A DNA stretch of 64,000 bases from Rhodococcus sp. KRD197 (GTDB lineage: Bacteria > Actinomycetota > Actinomycetes > Mycobacteriales > Mycobacteriaceae): the NCBI RefSeq assembly GCF_017168235.1, contig NZ_JABFAO010000002.1, positions 62,001 to 126,000 of the forward strand, in the 5' to 3' direction. Positions 28,338 through 36,437 of this stretch are shown piece after piece (positions within the stretch are counted from its first letter, which is position 1; each line of letters begins with the position of its first letter). A program made the translations under genes and the position numbers. Under the pieces are notes generated by a model. That model saw nothing but the letters and a program-made list of their open reading frames with translations, had not been told where the DNA came from and did not search any database.

Positions 28338-30030
28338 CGTGATGGAGCGGGTTCGGCAGGCTTACAAAGAGATTGTCGAGGTCGATCGGCCCGAGGTGTG
28401 GATCACGCTGCGCGAGGAGGCCGATGTACTCGCCGAGGCCGAGGCACTGGATCCGTCGCTTCCGTTAGCGGGGTTACTTGTCGCCGTCAAGGACAATGTC
28501 GATGTCGCCGGTCTTCCGACAACGGCTGCATGCCCCGACTTCGCCTACACGCCTGACGCATCCGCGACTGCGGTTGCACGCCTCGTCGAGCAAGGCGCCC
28601 TGATACTCGGCAAGACCAACCTGGACCAGTTTGCGACCGGTCTGGTCGGAACCCGCAGTCCGTACGGCGCGGTTCGCTGCGCCTGGGACCCGGAGCTCGT
28701 TTCCGGTGGTTCGAGTTCCGGTTCCGCTGTTGCCGTCTCACTAGGCATAGTGGACATCGGAATCGGCACCGACACAGCGGGCTCCGGACGGGTACCTGCC
28801 GCGTTTCACAATCTCGTCGGGATCAAGACGACTCTCGGTGTGGTTCCCACGACGGGAGTGGTGCCCGCCTGCGCCGACTACGATTGCGTCACCGTGCTCG
28901 CCCGCGATCTCGATACCGCAGCGGCAGCGACTCGCGTGATGATCGGGTACGACGAACTCGACGTTCGCAGCCGCACATGGCCGGCCGATGTCACACTCGC
29001 CCCGGCACGAGCGCCGCGACTCGCCGTGCCCAGGCCAGAGGACCTCACCGCACTGAGCCCGGAGTACCGCGATGCGTTCGACAGGACCGTCGCTGCACTC
29101 GTATCCAAGGGCATCGATCATGCCGAGGTGGACATTTCGGTTCTTCTCGACGCCGCGACGCTGCTCTACGACGGAGCAATCGTGGCGGGGCGGTATTCGG
29201 CTGTCGGGGAGTTCCTCGCCACCGAGCCCGCGTCCGCCGACCCGACGGTGGCGCGGATCGTCGGCGGGGCGGCCGAGCCGTCGGCGCATCGGTATGTCGA
29301 CGACCTCGCCACCATTGCGGCCGGAAAGCGTTGCACTGCACAGCTTCTGGAAGGTTTCGACGGGTTACTTCTGCCTACCACCACCGAACACCCGTCCATC
29401 GCTGCTGTACAGGCAGATCCGCTGGGCATCAACCGGCGCCTCGGTACGTTCACCAACTTCTGCAACCTGCTGGACATGGCGGCCGTCGCCGTCCCGGGGG
29501 CGCCTACAGCTGCGGGCGATCCATTCGGGGTCATGGTGGTGGTACCGGCATTCGCCGATCAGGTGGCCGTCGATATCTGCGCACGTATCGTCGACGCGGA
29601 TGCACCGGTGCTGGTGGACGAGGGCACCGAAGTACTGGTCGTCGGCGCGCATCTATCCGGCTTCCCGGTACACCATCAACTCGACGGTGCGCGTTTCACC
29701 GGGCACGTGCACACCTCCGACGCCTATCGAATGGTGGATCTGGGCACCACGCCGCCGAAACCGGGCCTCGTCCGACACGGCGATGGACTCGGTGCGCCCA
29801 TTGCCGGTGAGCTGTACCGGATGTCCGCCGCCGCACTGGGAACGTTTCTCGCCGGGCTGCCCGTACCGATGGGCCTGACCAAGATCGAACTCGCCGACGG
29901 GCGCTGGGTCACCGGGTTCTGCTGCGCTCTCGACGCCGCGCAGAACAGCGAGGACATCACCGAGTTCGGTGGGTGGCGTGCGTATACGGCCGCCAGGCGA
30001 CCGAACCCCGCACCCCTTTTGCAGACCTAG
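28324..30030 (+). CDS. atzF: Allophanate hydrolase
   Basis: Converts allophanate to ammonia and CO2, the last step of the pathway. The 568-residue protein has an amidase-signature domain with K56 ([11 protein letters not shown]), S130 ([10 protein letters not shown]) and nucleophile S154 ([13 protein letters not shown]), and a C-terminal ~120-residue domain ([22 protein letters not shown] ... [21 protein letters not shown]) that is characteristic of AtzF/DUR1-type allophanate hydrolases and decarboxylates the intermediate. Start and carboxyltransferase stop overlap by 14 bases. Its presence anchors the reading that the cluster's product is allophanate. Confidence 0.94.
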   Translation: MQQYDVMERVRQAYKEIVEVDRPEVWITLREEADVLAEAEALDPSLPLAGLLVAVKDNVDVAGLPTTAACPDFAYTPDASATAVARLVEQGALILGKTNLDQFATGLVGTRSPYGAVRCAWDPELVSGGSSSGSAVAVSLGIVDIGIGTDTAGSGRVPAAFHNLVGIKTTLGVVPTTGVVPACADYDCVTVLARDLDTAAAATRVMIGYDELDVRSRTWPADVTLAPARAPRLAVPRPEDLTALSPEYRDAFDRTVAALVSKGIDHAEVDISVLLDAATLLYDGAIVAGRYSAVGEFLATEPASADPTVARIVGGAAEPSAHRYVDDLATIAAGKRCTAQLLEGFDGLLLPTTTEHPSIAAVQADPLGINRRLGTFTNFCNLLDMAAVAVPGAPTAAGDPFGVMVVVPAFADQVAVDICARIVDADAPVLVDEGTEVLVVGAHLSGFPVHHQLDGARFTGHVHTSDAYRMVDLGTTPPKPGLVRHGDGLGAPIAGELYRMSAAALGTFLAGLPVPMGLTKIELADGRWVTGFCCALDAAQNSEDITEFGGWRAYTAARRPNPAPLLQT

Positions 30031-30106
30031 GTGCCGAGCTCGGACGTGAACGGGGCTTGCAGGTCGGCAAGAACGGTGCGAGGTTCAGCGTGGGGCGGGT
30101 CATACA

Positions 30107-30982
30107 TCAGTTCAGCGACGCCGCGATCTCCTGGGCGAACGCGGCCATCCCGGCTGCTGTCGGGTGCAGAGGCGCTGCGGGGTTCGCCGGTATGACCCCT
30201 TCGAGGTAACGCTCGGCGGGCTCGGCGCAGCCATCGTGGCCGATGCTGATCTCGCGAACATCGACGAACCTCGCGCCGTGTTCCTCCGCTTCCCGCGCGA
30301 GCGCATCGTTCATCTTGTCTACGCTCGCCTGCAGGTAGTCGGCATCGCGGGCCCAGACGGGCTGGGTTCCGTAGCAGCCGCCGGGCTGCACGTAGGTGCC
30401 GTACCCGACGACGAGGACCTCCGCGTTCGGTGCGCGCTCACCGATCGCGGCGAACACCTCACCCCACCTCGGCGCCGCTGCCTCGATCGCTTCGGCGACG
30501 ATGTCGGTGCCGCCGGCGGTAAGCGTGTCCGCGCAGGAGACACCTACTGGTTCGGCTGAGAAGTTGATGCAGTTGCGCGCCGTCGAAACCAGTTGGACGT
30601 CGTTACCGCCGATGGTGATGGTCACCAGATCCGTCTCGGGGGAGAGGGCGTCGATCTGTAATGGAACCGGTCCGCTGCCGGTCGGCTGCTCGACGGAGGT
30701 GACATGCTCCGAACGTGCACTCGAGCACGAAACGTCGACGAACGACGCCGTCTCGATCAACCCGGACAGCACGTGCGGATAGTTCGAGTTCGATCGCAGG
30801 CATCCGGGTGTTCCGGCCGAATCGGGGATCAGCGGACCCGCTGCTGCGGAATCACCCAGGGCGACGTAGTCGATGGGTGTGGGTTGTTCCAGAGGTTGCT
30901 CCAGAGGCTGCGCCTCGGTTGCCGCCGAGCAGCTCATCGAAGCCGCTAGTGCCAGTACACCCACACCTATGAATCGACGCAT
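30107..30982 (-). CDS. Exported SGNH/GDSL-family esterase
   Basis: A 291-residue secreted or lipid-anchored hydrolase. The N-terminus is a signal peptide ending near ASMSCSA, a possible but atypical lipobox. Block I is YVALGDSAAAGP (catalytic Ser in GDS), block III is TIGGNDVQL, and block V is PLHPTAAGMAAFA with the catalytic His, with Asp expected two residues or so upstream of it. Six Cys residues suggest three disulfides, as in Streptomyces-type lipases of this group. It cleaves acyl or aryl esters in general; the specific substrate is unknown. It is convergent with the allophanate hydrolase, 76 bases apart. Confidence 0.88.
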   Translation of the reverse strand: MRRFIGVGVLALAASMSCSAATEAQPLEQPLEQPTPIDYVALGDSAAAGPLIPDSAGTPGCLRSNSNYPHVLSGLIETASFVDVSCSSARSEHVTSVEQPTGSGPVPLQIDALSPETDLVTITIGGNDVQLVSTARNCINFSAEPVGVSCADTLTAGGTDIVAEAIEAAAPRWGEVFAAIGERAPNAEVLVVGYGTYVQPGGCYGTQPVWARDADYLQASVDKMNDALAREAEEHGARFVDVREISIGHDGCAEPAERYLEGVIPANPAAPLHPTAAGMAAFAQEIAASLN

Positions 30983-31091
30983 GAAACTCACGCTACGCGA
31001 GCACAAGAGTCTTCGGAGCTGCCCTTGCGACCCGATTCGCCGGTACCCTCGAACAGGTTCACCACGTACACATACGAAGGGCGCACGTTTC

Positions 31092-31196
31092 ATGATCACC
31101 AATTTCGTCAATCTCATTCTCGGCAGCATCGGATCCATCTCGGCTGGCAGCAGCGGCTTCGAACTCGCACCGGGAGTACTTCCCTTCGGTCTCTAG
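31092..31196 (+). CDS. Possible 34-residue small protein
   Basis: A short ORF (MITNFVNLILGSIGS... ending LPFGL) with a hydrophobic first half and a Ser/Gly turn. GAAGGG lies 12 bases upstream, further than ideal. Small Ser/Gly-rich proteins of this sort occur in rhodococci, but nothing else supports it. It lies in the 241-base gap between divergent genes and may be just an open stretch of promoter DNA. Confidence 0.3.
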   Translation: MITNFVNLILGSIGSISAGSSGFELAPGVLPFGL

Positions 31197-31223
31197 ATCG
31201 ACCAGTTCAGGGCGGCTGAATTC

Positions 31224-32063
31224 ATGGGCGACGATCTACCCATCTGCGTCACCTGCGGCGTTCAGTACGCACTCGACGCCGCAGGTGAGCGCCCGATCCA
31301 CTGCATGATCTGCGAGGAAGAGCGCCAGTACGTCGGTTACGACGGGCAACAGTGGACATCACTGTCGTTGCTCCGGGAGCAGGGTCGCCGCGTGGACGTT
31401 CGGGAGGAAGTGCCCGGGCTGTGGGGGCTTGCCACGGCACCTGCCCTCGGTATCGGCCAACGTGCGCTCCTCGTCCCCGGAGAGGGCGGCACGGTCATGT
31501 GGGATTCGATCTCCTACATCGACGACGACGCAATCGCACGGGTCACCGAACTCGGCGGCATCTCCGCCATCGCGCTCTCGCATCCCCACTTCTTCAGTTC
31601 GATGGTCGAATGGTCGCGCGCATTCGGCGACGTACCCATCTACGTTCACGAGCGTGACGCATCGTGGGTCACCAGGAACGAGAACGTCGTGCTGTGGTCG
31701 GGTCCGCGACACGAGATCGTTCCTGGACGGACCCTGATCAACGCGGGCGTTCATTTCGCCGGCGGCACCGTCATGCACTGGGATTCGGGGTTGGACGGTC
31801 GCGGCGCCCTCTGCGCGAGCGACATCTTCACCGTCGTCGCCGACCGACGCTGGGTCGGGTTCATGTACAGCTACCCGAATCTGATCCCCGAACACCCCGA
31901 CACCATCACCAAGGCCCTCGAACTGATCGCGCCCTACCGCTTCGAAGCGCTGTACGGAGGTTGGTGGGACCGAGTCATCACCGAGGACGCCCACGCTCGT
32001 GTGATCGCCTCGGCACAGCGGTATCTCGATCACATCGGTGCAGATCAGCGCTCTACTATGTGA
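31224..32063 (+). CDS. MBL-fold hydrolase-like protein with N-terminal zinc ribbon
   Basis: A 279-residue protein with two Cys pairs at the start (CVTC at 8-11, CMIC at 27-30), which look like a small zinc ribbon, followed by a metallo-beta-lactamase fold: ALGIGQRALLVPGEGGTVMWDSISYID, then AIALSHPHFFSSMVEWSRAFGDVPIYVHERDASWV. The canonical HxHxDH is reduced to SHPHFFSS, so the second metal site is probably incomplete and activity uncertain. Toward the end, HWDSGLDGRGALCASDIF keeps the conserved Asp. Its stop overlaps the following membrane hydrolase start (ATGTGA). Confidence 0.82.
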   Translation: MGDDLPICVTCGVQYALDAAGERPIHCMICEEERQYVGYDGQQWTSLSLLREQGRRVDVREEVPGLWGLATAPALGIGQRALLVPGEGGTVMWDSISYIDDDAIARVTELGGISAIALSHPHFFSSMVEWSRAFGDVPIYVHERDASWVTRNENVVLWSGPRHEIVPGRTLINAGVHFAGGTVMHWDSGLDGRGALCASDIFTVVADRRWVGFMYSYPNLIPEHPDTITKALELIAPYRFEALYGGWWDRVITEDAHARVIASAQRYLDHIGADQRSTM

Positions 32064-33700
32064 CGATGCACAAGCTGCGGCAGTTCGTTTCACGGCTCGA
32101 GCCAGTCGGATTGTTCGTCGGCATCATCTTCTTCGCGTTCTCGATGACACCATCCCTGCTGCCCCGCGCCTGGTATCTGCAGGGCGTCGCGACCGGCATC
32201 AGCATGGCCACCGGATACGGCGTCGGATGCCTGCTGGTGTGGGTGGCGCACTGGTTCGGCATTCGCCCGAACTTCTCGCCGAAGACCAGGCGATACGGCC
32301 GGTGGGGTGTCGCGGCGACCGCAGCTGTCGTCGTTCCTCTGTTCTTGATTCTCGGCTCGTGGTGGCAGCGCATCGTTCGACAACTCGTGGACGTGGAGGA
32401 TCCCGGCCGTGTGCTCTACCTGGGCGTTCTTGCCGTTGCGATTCTCATCGCCCTATTGCTGTTGGCCATGGCACGTGGTTTGCGCTGGTGCGCCCGGTAT
32501 CTCACCACCAAGTTCACCCGGATCGTCCCACTACCCGTTGCGAAGGCAGTCGCAGTCGGCCTCGTTGCTCTGTTGACGCTGTTCGTGATCAACGGCGCCG
32601 TCAACAATGTTCTCATCGCGGCTGTCTCGAGCTCCTCCGAAATCGCCGACAAGGGCAACCATCCCGGAGTCGAACAACCCATGTCTCCGGAGAACTCAGG
32701 TTCGCCGGAGTCCAACGAGGCCTGGGACACACTGGGTATGGAGGGCAGGCGCTTCGTCTCCTCGGGTCCCACTGCCGAACAGATCGAGCAGTTCACCGGT
32801 GAACCCGCACCCACACCCATTCGCGTCTATGCCGGAGCGGAGGGTGAGGACTCGATCGAGGCCACCGCCGATCGGGTGGTCGAGGAGCTCGAACGCACAG
32901 GCGCTTTCGACCGCGCAGTTCTCGCCGTCGCCACCACCACCGGGCGCGGGTGGGTCAACGAATCCGTCGCCGGTTCGCTCGAGTACATGTACGGCGGTGA
33001 CACCGCGATCGCCTCGATGCAGTACTCGTTCCTGCCCAGTCCGATAGCGTTCCTCGCCGACCGGGAGTCACCTCGCAGGGCTGGTCGGGCACTGTTCGAC
33101 CGCGTCTACGACGCCGTGCAGGACCGCCCGGAAGAGGCGCGCCCCAAGCTGGTGTCCTTCGGGGAGAGCCTCGGCGCCTACGGCGGACAGGACGCCTTCG
33201 GTGGTGCGCGAGACATGGTCGCGCGAACGGACGGCGCTCTGTGGGTGGGCAATCCGAACTTCACGAGGCAGTGGGCCGAGATCACCGCTGATCGTGACGC
33301 GGGCTCGCGCGAGATTCTCCCGATCATCGACGACGGCATGTATGTGCGCTTCGCCGGCCGCCCGAGCGATCTCGATCTCGGCACCCCGTGGGAGCAGCCC
33401 AGGGTGATCTACTGGCAACACGCGTCCGATCCGATCACGTGGTGGTCGTCGAGTCTGATCCTGCATCGACCGGACTGGCTGCGTGAGCCGCGCGGCGTCG
33501 ATGTCGATCCCGGAGTGCGATGGTTCCCGTTCGTCACGTTCTGGCAGACCACGTTCGACATGGTGTTCTCCACAGATGTACCGCAGGGCTACGGCCACAA
33601 CTACGGCGAGGATGCCGTCGAGCTGTGGGCCGCGATACTGCAGCCCGACGGTTGGACCGAGCAGGACACCGAGCGGCTGCGCGAGATCGTCGCGGGTTGA
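32060..33700 (+). CDS. Polytopic membrane alpha/beta-hydrolase
   Basis: About 546 residues: four transmembrane helices in the first ~190 (EPVGLFVGIIFFAFSMTPSLLPR, ISMATGYGVGCLLVWVAHWFG, WGVAATAAVVVPLFLILGSWW, LYLGVLAVAILIALLLLAMARGL and one further segment), then an extracytoplasmic alpha/beta-hydrolase domain with nucleophile motif SFGESLGAYGG. This two-part family is widespread and uncharacterised in actinobacteria (alpha/beta-hydrolase N-terminal domain). The GTG at 32060 overlaps the MBL stop; an ATG at 32066 is almost as likely. Coupling to an MBL protein suggests a shared envelope substrate, which is inference. Confidence 0.85.
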   Translation: MTMHKLRQFVSRLEPVGLFVGIIFFAFSMTPSLLPRAWYLQGVATGISMATGYGVGCLLVWVAHWFGIRPNFSPKTRRYGRWGVAATAAVVVPLFLILGSWWQRIVRQLVDVEDPGRVLYLGVLAVAILIALLLLAMARGLRWCARYLTTKFTRIVPLPVAKAVAVGLVALLTLFVINGAVNNVLIAAVSSSSEIADKGNHPGVEQPMSPENSGSPESNEAWDTLGMEGRRFVSSGPTAEQIEQFTGEPAPTPIRVYAGAEGEDSIEATADRVVEELERTGAFDRAVLAVATTTGRGWVNESVAGSLEYMYGGDTAIASMQYSFLPSPIAFLADRESPRRAGRALFDRVYDAVQDRPEEARPKLVSFGESLGAYGGQDAFGGARDMVARTDGALWVGNPNFTRQWAEITADRDAGSREILPIIDDGMYVRFAGRPSDLDLGTPWEQPRVIYWQHASDPITWWSSSLILHRPDWLREPRGVDVDPGVRWFPFVTFWQTTFDMVFSTDVPQGYGHNYGEDAVELWAAILQPDGWTEQDTERLREIVAG

Positions 33701-33729
33701 GTCTCGCCCGTCCGGGGTATCGGGAGGTC

Positions 33730-33894
33730 ATGACAGATGACAAGCACACCGACCCGAAAACCACCGATGTCGGCACCGCACCCGAGGGCGCCGACGCCGA
33801 TGTCCAGTCCGACCCGGCCTCGGGTGGAAATACGAGCGAATGGACCGACGAGGGCGGCGCGACCGCCGAGGGTCCCGCTACCGACACCGAATAG
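33730..33894 (+). CDS. Small acidic, disordered protein
   Basis: 54 residues, Asp/Thr/Glu-rich, without hydrophobic stretches or Cys, probably disordered (DDKHTDPKTTDVGTAPEGAD...). GGGAGG ends 3 bases before the ATG, closer than ideal. Similar small acidic ORFs are common near actinobacterial redox genes, but no role is known. It is 29 bases after the membrane hydrolase stop. Confidence 0.5.
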   Translation: MTDDKHTDPKTTDVGTAPEGADADVQSDPASGGNTSEWTDEGGATAEGPATDTE

Positions 33895-33969
33895 CACCAC
33901 ACCTCGCTCGGGTTTGCTATTTCGGCAAATAACATTGCCATAGGGCATTGCGGGCACCACAGTTGTCTC

Positions 33970-34926
33970 ATGACAACGACACCCGAATACGACGTGATCA
34001 TCATCGGCGGCGGCGCTGCCGGCCTGGCCTCGGCTGTGACACTCGCCCGGGCCCGCCGACGCGTCCTCGTCGTCGATGCAGGCGCGCCGCGCAACGCACC
34101 CGCCGAGCACGCACACAACTACCTCGGACTCGAGGGTGTGCCACCGCTGGAACTGCTGCAGAAAGGACGCGAGGAAGCTGCGTCGTACGGCGCCGAACTC
34201 CGCGAAGGTTTCGCGGCGAAGGTATCGGGTTCGATCGACAGCTTCGCCGTCACGCTCGCTGACGACGCCGAGATAACTGCGCGTCGACTTCTGATCACCA
34301 CCGGATTGACCGACGAGCTACCCGACATCCCCGGCCTGGCCGAGCGGTGGGGCCGCGACGTGCTGCACTGCCCCTTCTGTCACGGATGGGAAGTCCGCAA
34401 CGACACCGTCGGCATCATCGGAAGTCCCTTCGGCGTGCATCAGGCGCTGATGTGGCGGCAGTGGACCGACAGCGTCGTGCTCTTCGCCGGAGACTTCGAA
34501 CCCACCGAGGAGGAGTACGAGAAACTGGCGGCGCGAGATATCGGCGTCGTGACAGACAAGATCGCGGGACTTGCTGTCCACGAGGACGCGCTGACCGGAG
34601 TGCAATTGGTCTCGGGCACAACAGTTCCGCTGCAGGCCGTGGTCACCAAGCCGACATTTCGGGCCAATGCGAGCATTCTGTCCGACCTGGGTCTCGACGT
34701 CACCGAGGCGATGATGGGCGAGGTACCCATGGGCGCGACATTCGTCGCGACGGACGAAAAGGGGGCCACTTCGGTTGCCGGTGTCCACGCCGCCGGGAAC
34801 GTTGCCGCCCCCATGGAGAACCTCATCGGCTCCGCAGCGGCAGGTGTGCGCGTGGCCGGCGGCATCATCGCGGACCTCATCGATGCGGACGTGAAGCTGG
34901 CAGTGCAGGAGCGAGCACGCGCCTAG
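33970..34926 (+). CDS. Thioredoxin-reductase-like FAD/NAD(P)-dependent oxidoreductase
   Basis: A 318-residue two-domain flavoprotein. FAD-binding IIIGGGAAGLASAVTLARARRRVLVVDAG is at residues 10-38, the redox motif CPFC at C134-xx-C137 (HCPFCHGWEVRND), and the closing FAD motif GVHAAGNVAAPMENLIGSAAAGVRVAGGI near the end. The CPFCHG form places it with thioredoxin-reductase-like proteins of broad actinobacterial distribution rather than with housekeeping TrxB (CATCDG); such proteins use other partners or oxygen. No thioredoxin gene is adjacent. Confidence 0.9.
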   Translation: MTTTPEYDVIIIGGGAAGLASAVTLARARRRVLVVDAGAPRNAPAEHAHNYLGLEGVPPLELLQKGREEAASYGAELREGFAAKVSGSIDSFAVTLADDAEITARRLLITTGLTDELPDIPGLAERWGRDVLHCPFCHGWEVRNDTVGIIGSPFGVHQALMWRQWTDSVVLFAGDFEPTEEEYEKLAARDIGVVTDKIAGLAVHEDALTGVQLVSGTTVPLQAVVTKPTFRANASILSDLGLDVTEAMMGEVPMGATFVATDEKGATSVAGVHAAGNVAAPMENLIGSAAAGVRVAGGIIADLIDADVKLAVQERARA

Positions 34927-34936
34927 GGCTTCAAGG

Positions 34937-35659
34937 TCAGGGCTCGAGGAAGGGCGCGAGAGCCTCGATGAGCTCGCGCTCCACGGTTGCCTTCTCGACC
35001 CCGAGTTCGGCGAGCACACCGGCACCGTTCTCGTGTTCGAGCAGAGCAAGCAGCAGGTGTTCGGTCCCGATGTAGTTGTGGCCCAACCGAAGAGCCTCCC
35101 GAAAAGTGAGCTCCAAGACCTTCTTGGCATCGGCGTCGTAGGGTACGAGCCCCGGTACTTCGGCGGCCTTCTCGGGCAATCTCGGCGCGATCGCCTCGCG
35201 GACCACGCTCTCGGTTCGCCCCGAGGAGAGCAGGAATCTCGTACCCAGCGAATCCTTCTCGCTCAGCAATCCGAGGACGAGGTGCTCGGGAGCGATCGCG
35301 TCGTTGCCCGCCGCCTGGGCCTCGACCTGCGACGCCACCACCACGTTCTTCGCGCGCGTGGTGAATCGCCGGAATCCCTGGCTCGGATCGAGGTCCGACT
35401 CCGCCCCTTTCGGCACGAAACGCTTCTGCGCTGCCTGCTTGCTGACGCCCATACTTCGGCCGATCTCGGTCCACGACGCGCCGGAGCGACGGGCCTGGTC
35501 CACGAAGTGGCCGATCAGGTGATCGGCAAGATCACCGAGCGAATCGGCCGCGAGGACGGCGTCGGACAGTTGCTCGAGTTCGTCGTCGTGCACCTTCTTG
35601 ATGGCGTCGATCAGATCGTCGAGACGGACGGGGAGGGCGGCTTTCGCTGGCTCGGTCAT
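34937..35659 (-). CDS. HTH-Clp_N protein (ClpC-type N-domain with DNA-binding helix-turn-helix)
   Basis: A 240-residue protein with an N-terminal part containing DQARRSGASWTEIGRSMGVSKQAAQKRF (residues ~52-80, a helix-turn-helix) and, from ~98 onward, a double Clp_N repeat: FTTRAKNVVVASQVEAQAAGNDAIAPEHLVLGLLSE and LTFREALRLGHNYIGTEHLLLALLEHENGAGVLAELG. Clp_N domains bind adaptors and substrates of ClpC; without AAA modules this cannot unfold proteins. It may be a DNA-binding regulator tied to the Clp system. The start ATG is the probable transcription start. Two tandem palindromes immediately upstream are the obvious binding sites. Confidence 0.85.
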   Translation of the reverse strand: MTEPAKAALPVRLDDLIDAIKKVHDDELEQLSDAVLAADSLGDLADHLIGHFVDQARRSGASWTEIGRSMGVSKQAAQKRFVPKGAESDLDPSQGFRRFTTRAKNVVVASQVEAQAAGNDAIAPEHLVLGLLSEKDSLGTRFLLSSGRTESVVREAIAPRLPEKAAEVPGLVPYDADAKKVLELTFREALRLGHNYIGTEHLLLALLEHENGAGVLAELGVEKATVERELIEALAPFLEP

Positions 35660-35661
35660 TC

Positions 35662-35706
35662 GTCAACCATAAGTTGACGAAGAACTAGCGTCAACCCTGA
35701 GTTGAC
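35662..35706 (-). promoter_or_regulatory. Two GTCAAC-N5-GTTGAC palindromes over a leaderless-type promoter
   Basis: Identical half-sites repeat as two 17-bp palindromes (35662-35678 and 35690-35706), centres 28 bp apart. On the minus strand TTGACG (35694-35689) and TATGGT (35671-35666) are exactly 17 bases apart, and the start point predicted seven bases downstream is the A of the ATG of the HTH-Clp_N gene. The distal palindrome covers the -35 and the proximal one covers the -10, so binding should block transcription. Confidence 0.7.
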
Positions 35707-35714
35707 GATCGAGG

Positions 35715-36254
35715 TCAGGGCGTCGGCGAGCCCACCGTGCCGGCCATCATGATCTGCTCCACGTAGTGCATGAAGTTCTCGGGCGTCGACACCTCGGCGG
35801 ACGCAGCGAGAGTGGTCATCGCGGTAAGAATCGGCTGATCTCGCTGATCGAATATGTCGTTCTCCACCACGATCAGATCCGCGCCCACCGCTCTGCGCGC
35901 CGACACCACCGACACCTCACAGCTGAGCCGATCGCCCGCATGCAGCGGCCGGTGAAAGGTGAACTTCTGATCGACCTGCAGTATCTGCGGCATCGAATAG
36001 CAGCTCAACGTCTCCTCGAACAGGCGACGCTGGGCGACGAACGCGATGAGAGACATGAAGGTGGGCGGAGCGATGATCGAGTCGTAACCGAGATCCCGCG
36101 CAGCCTCGGTGTCGTAGTGAGCCGGGTGAAAATTGTGTACGGCCTTGGCGAACTCTTCCACCTTCGCCTTGCCGACCTCGTACACATCGTCGATGCGATA
36201 ACTGCGTCCGACCATGGCGCGTACCTGCCCTGGCACATCGTCCGTTTCACTCAT
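35715..36254 (-). CDS. MaoC/HadA-type hot-dog dehydratase
   Basis: A 179-residue single hot-dog protein with VRAMVGRSYRIDDVYEVGKAKVEEFAKAVHNFHPAHYDTEAARDLGYDSIIAPPTFMSLIAF, the FAS1-like N-terminal dehydratase type found in HadA/HadC and related MaoC proteins. Such subunits hydrate or dehydrate hydroxyacyl thioesters, usually as heterodimers with a MaoC_dehydratas subunit (HadB). No partner is adjacent here. The catalytic Asp/His pair of the active subunit is not clear in this chain. The ATG giving MSETDD was chosen as the usual family start. Confidence 0.85.
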   Translation of the reverse strand: MSETDDVPGQVRAMVGRSYRIDDVYEVGKAKVEEFAKAVHNFHPAHYDTEAARDLGYDSIIAPPTFMSLIAFVAQRRLFEETLSCYSMPQILQVDQKFTFHRPLHAGDRLSCEVSVVSARRAVGADLIVVENDIFDQRDQPILTAMTTLAASAEVSTPENFMHYVEQIMMAGTVGSPTP

Positions 36255-36341
36255 GTGTCGGATTTTACGCGCCCGGCGACACCCCACAGCGCAGGCAATA
36301 TCGCGGGTGCCGAACAGCAGCGCTACACGCGTTCGGCAGCA

Positions 36342-36379
36342 GTTCTACAGTAATCTGAACGTTCTACAGTAATCTGCAC
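36342..36379. repeat. Tandem 19-bp direct repeat upstream of the GGDEF-EAL gene
   Basis: GTTCTACAGTAATCTGAAC is followed at once by a second copy with a single change (CTGCAC). The junction creates the palindrome GAACGTTC. Each copy has TACAGT, a -10-like hexamer. It lies about 60 bases before the GGDEF-EAL start, where regulators or RNA polymerase would bind. Confidence 0.75.
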
Positions 36380-36437
36380 GGGGGCGAGCTTGACGAGCGG
36401 TTCGTGAACAACTGTGAGCAGGCGAGGAGGGCCTTCG

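Noticed and set aside
36342..36379. CRISPR-like direct repeats
   Set aside because: Two immediately adjacent copies with no spacer and no cas genes.
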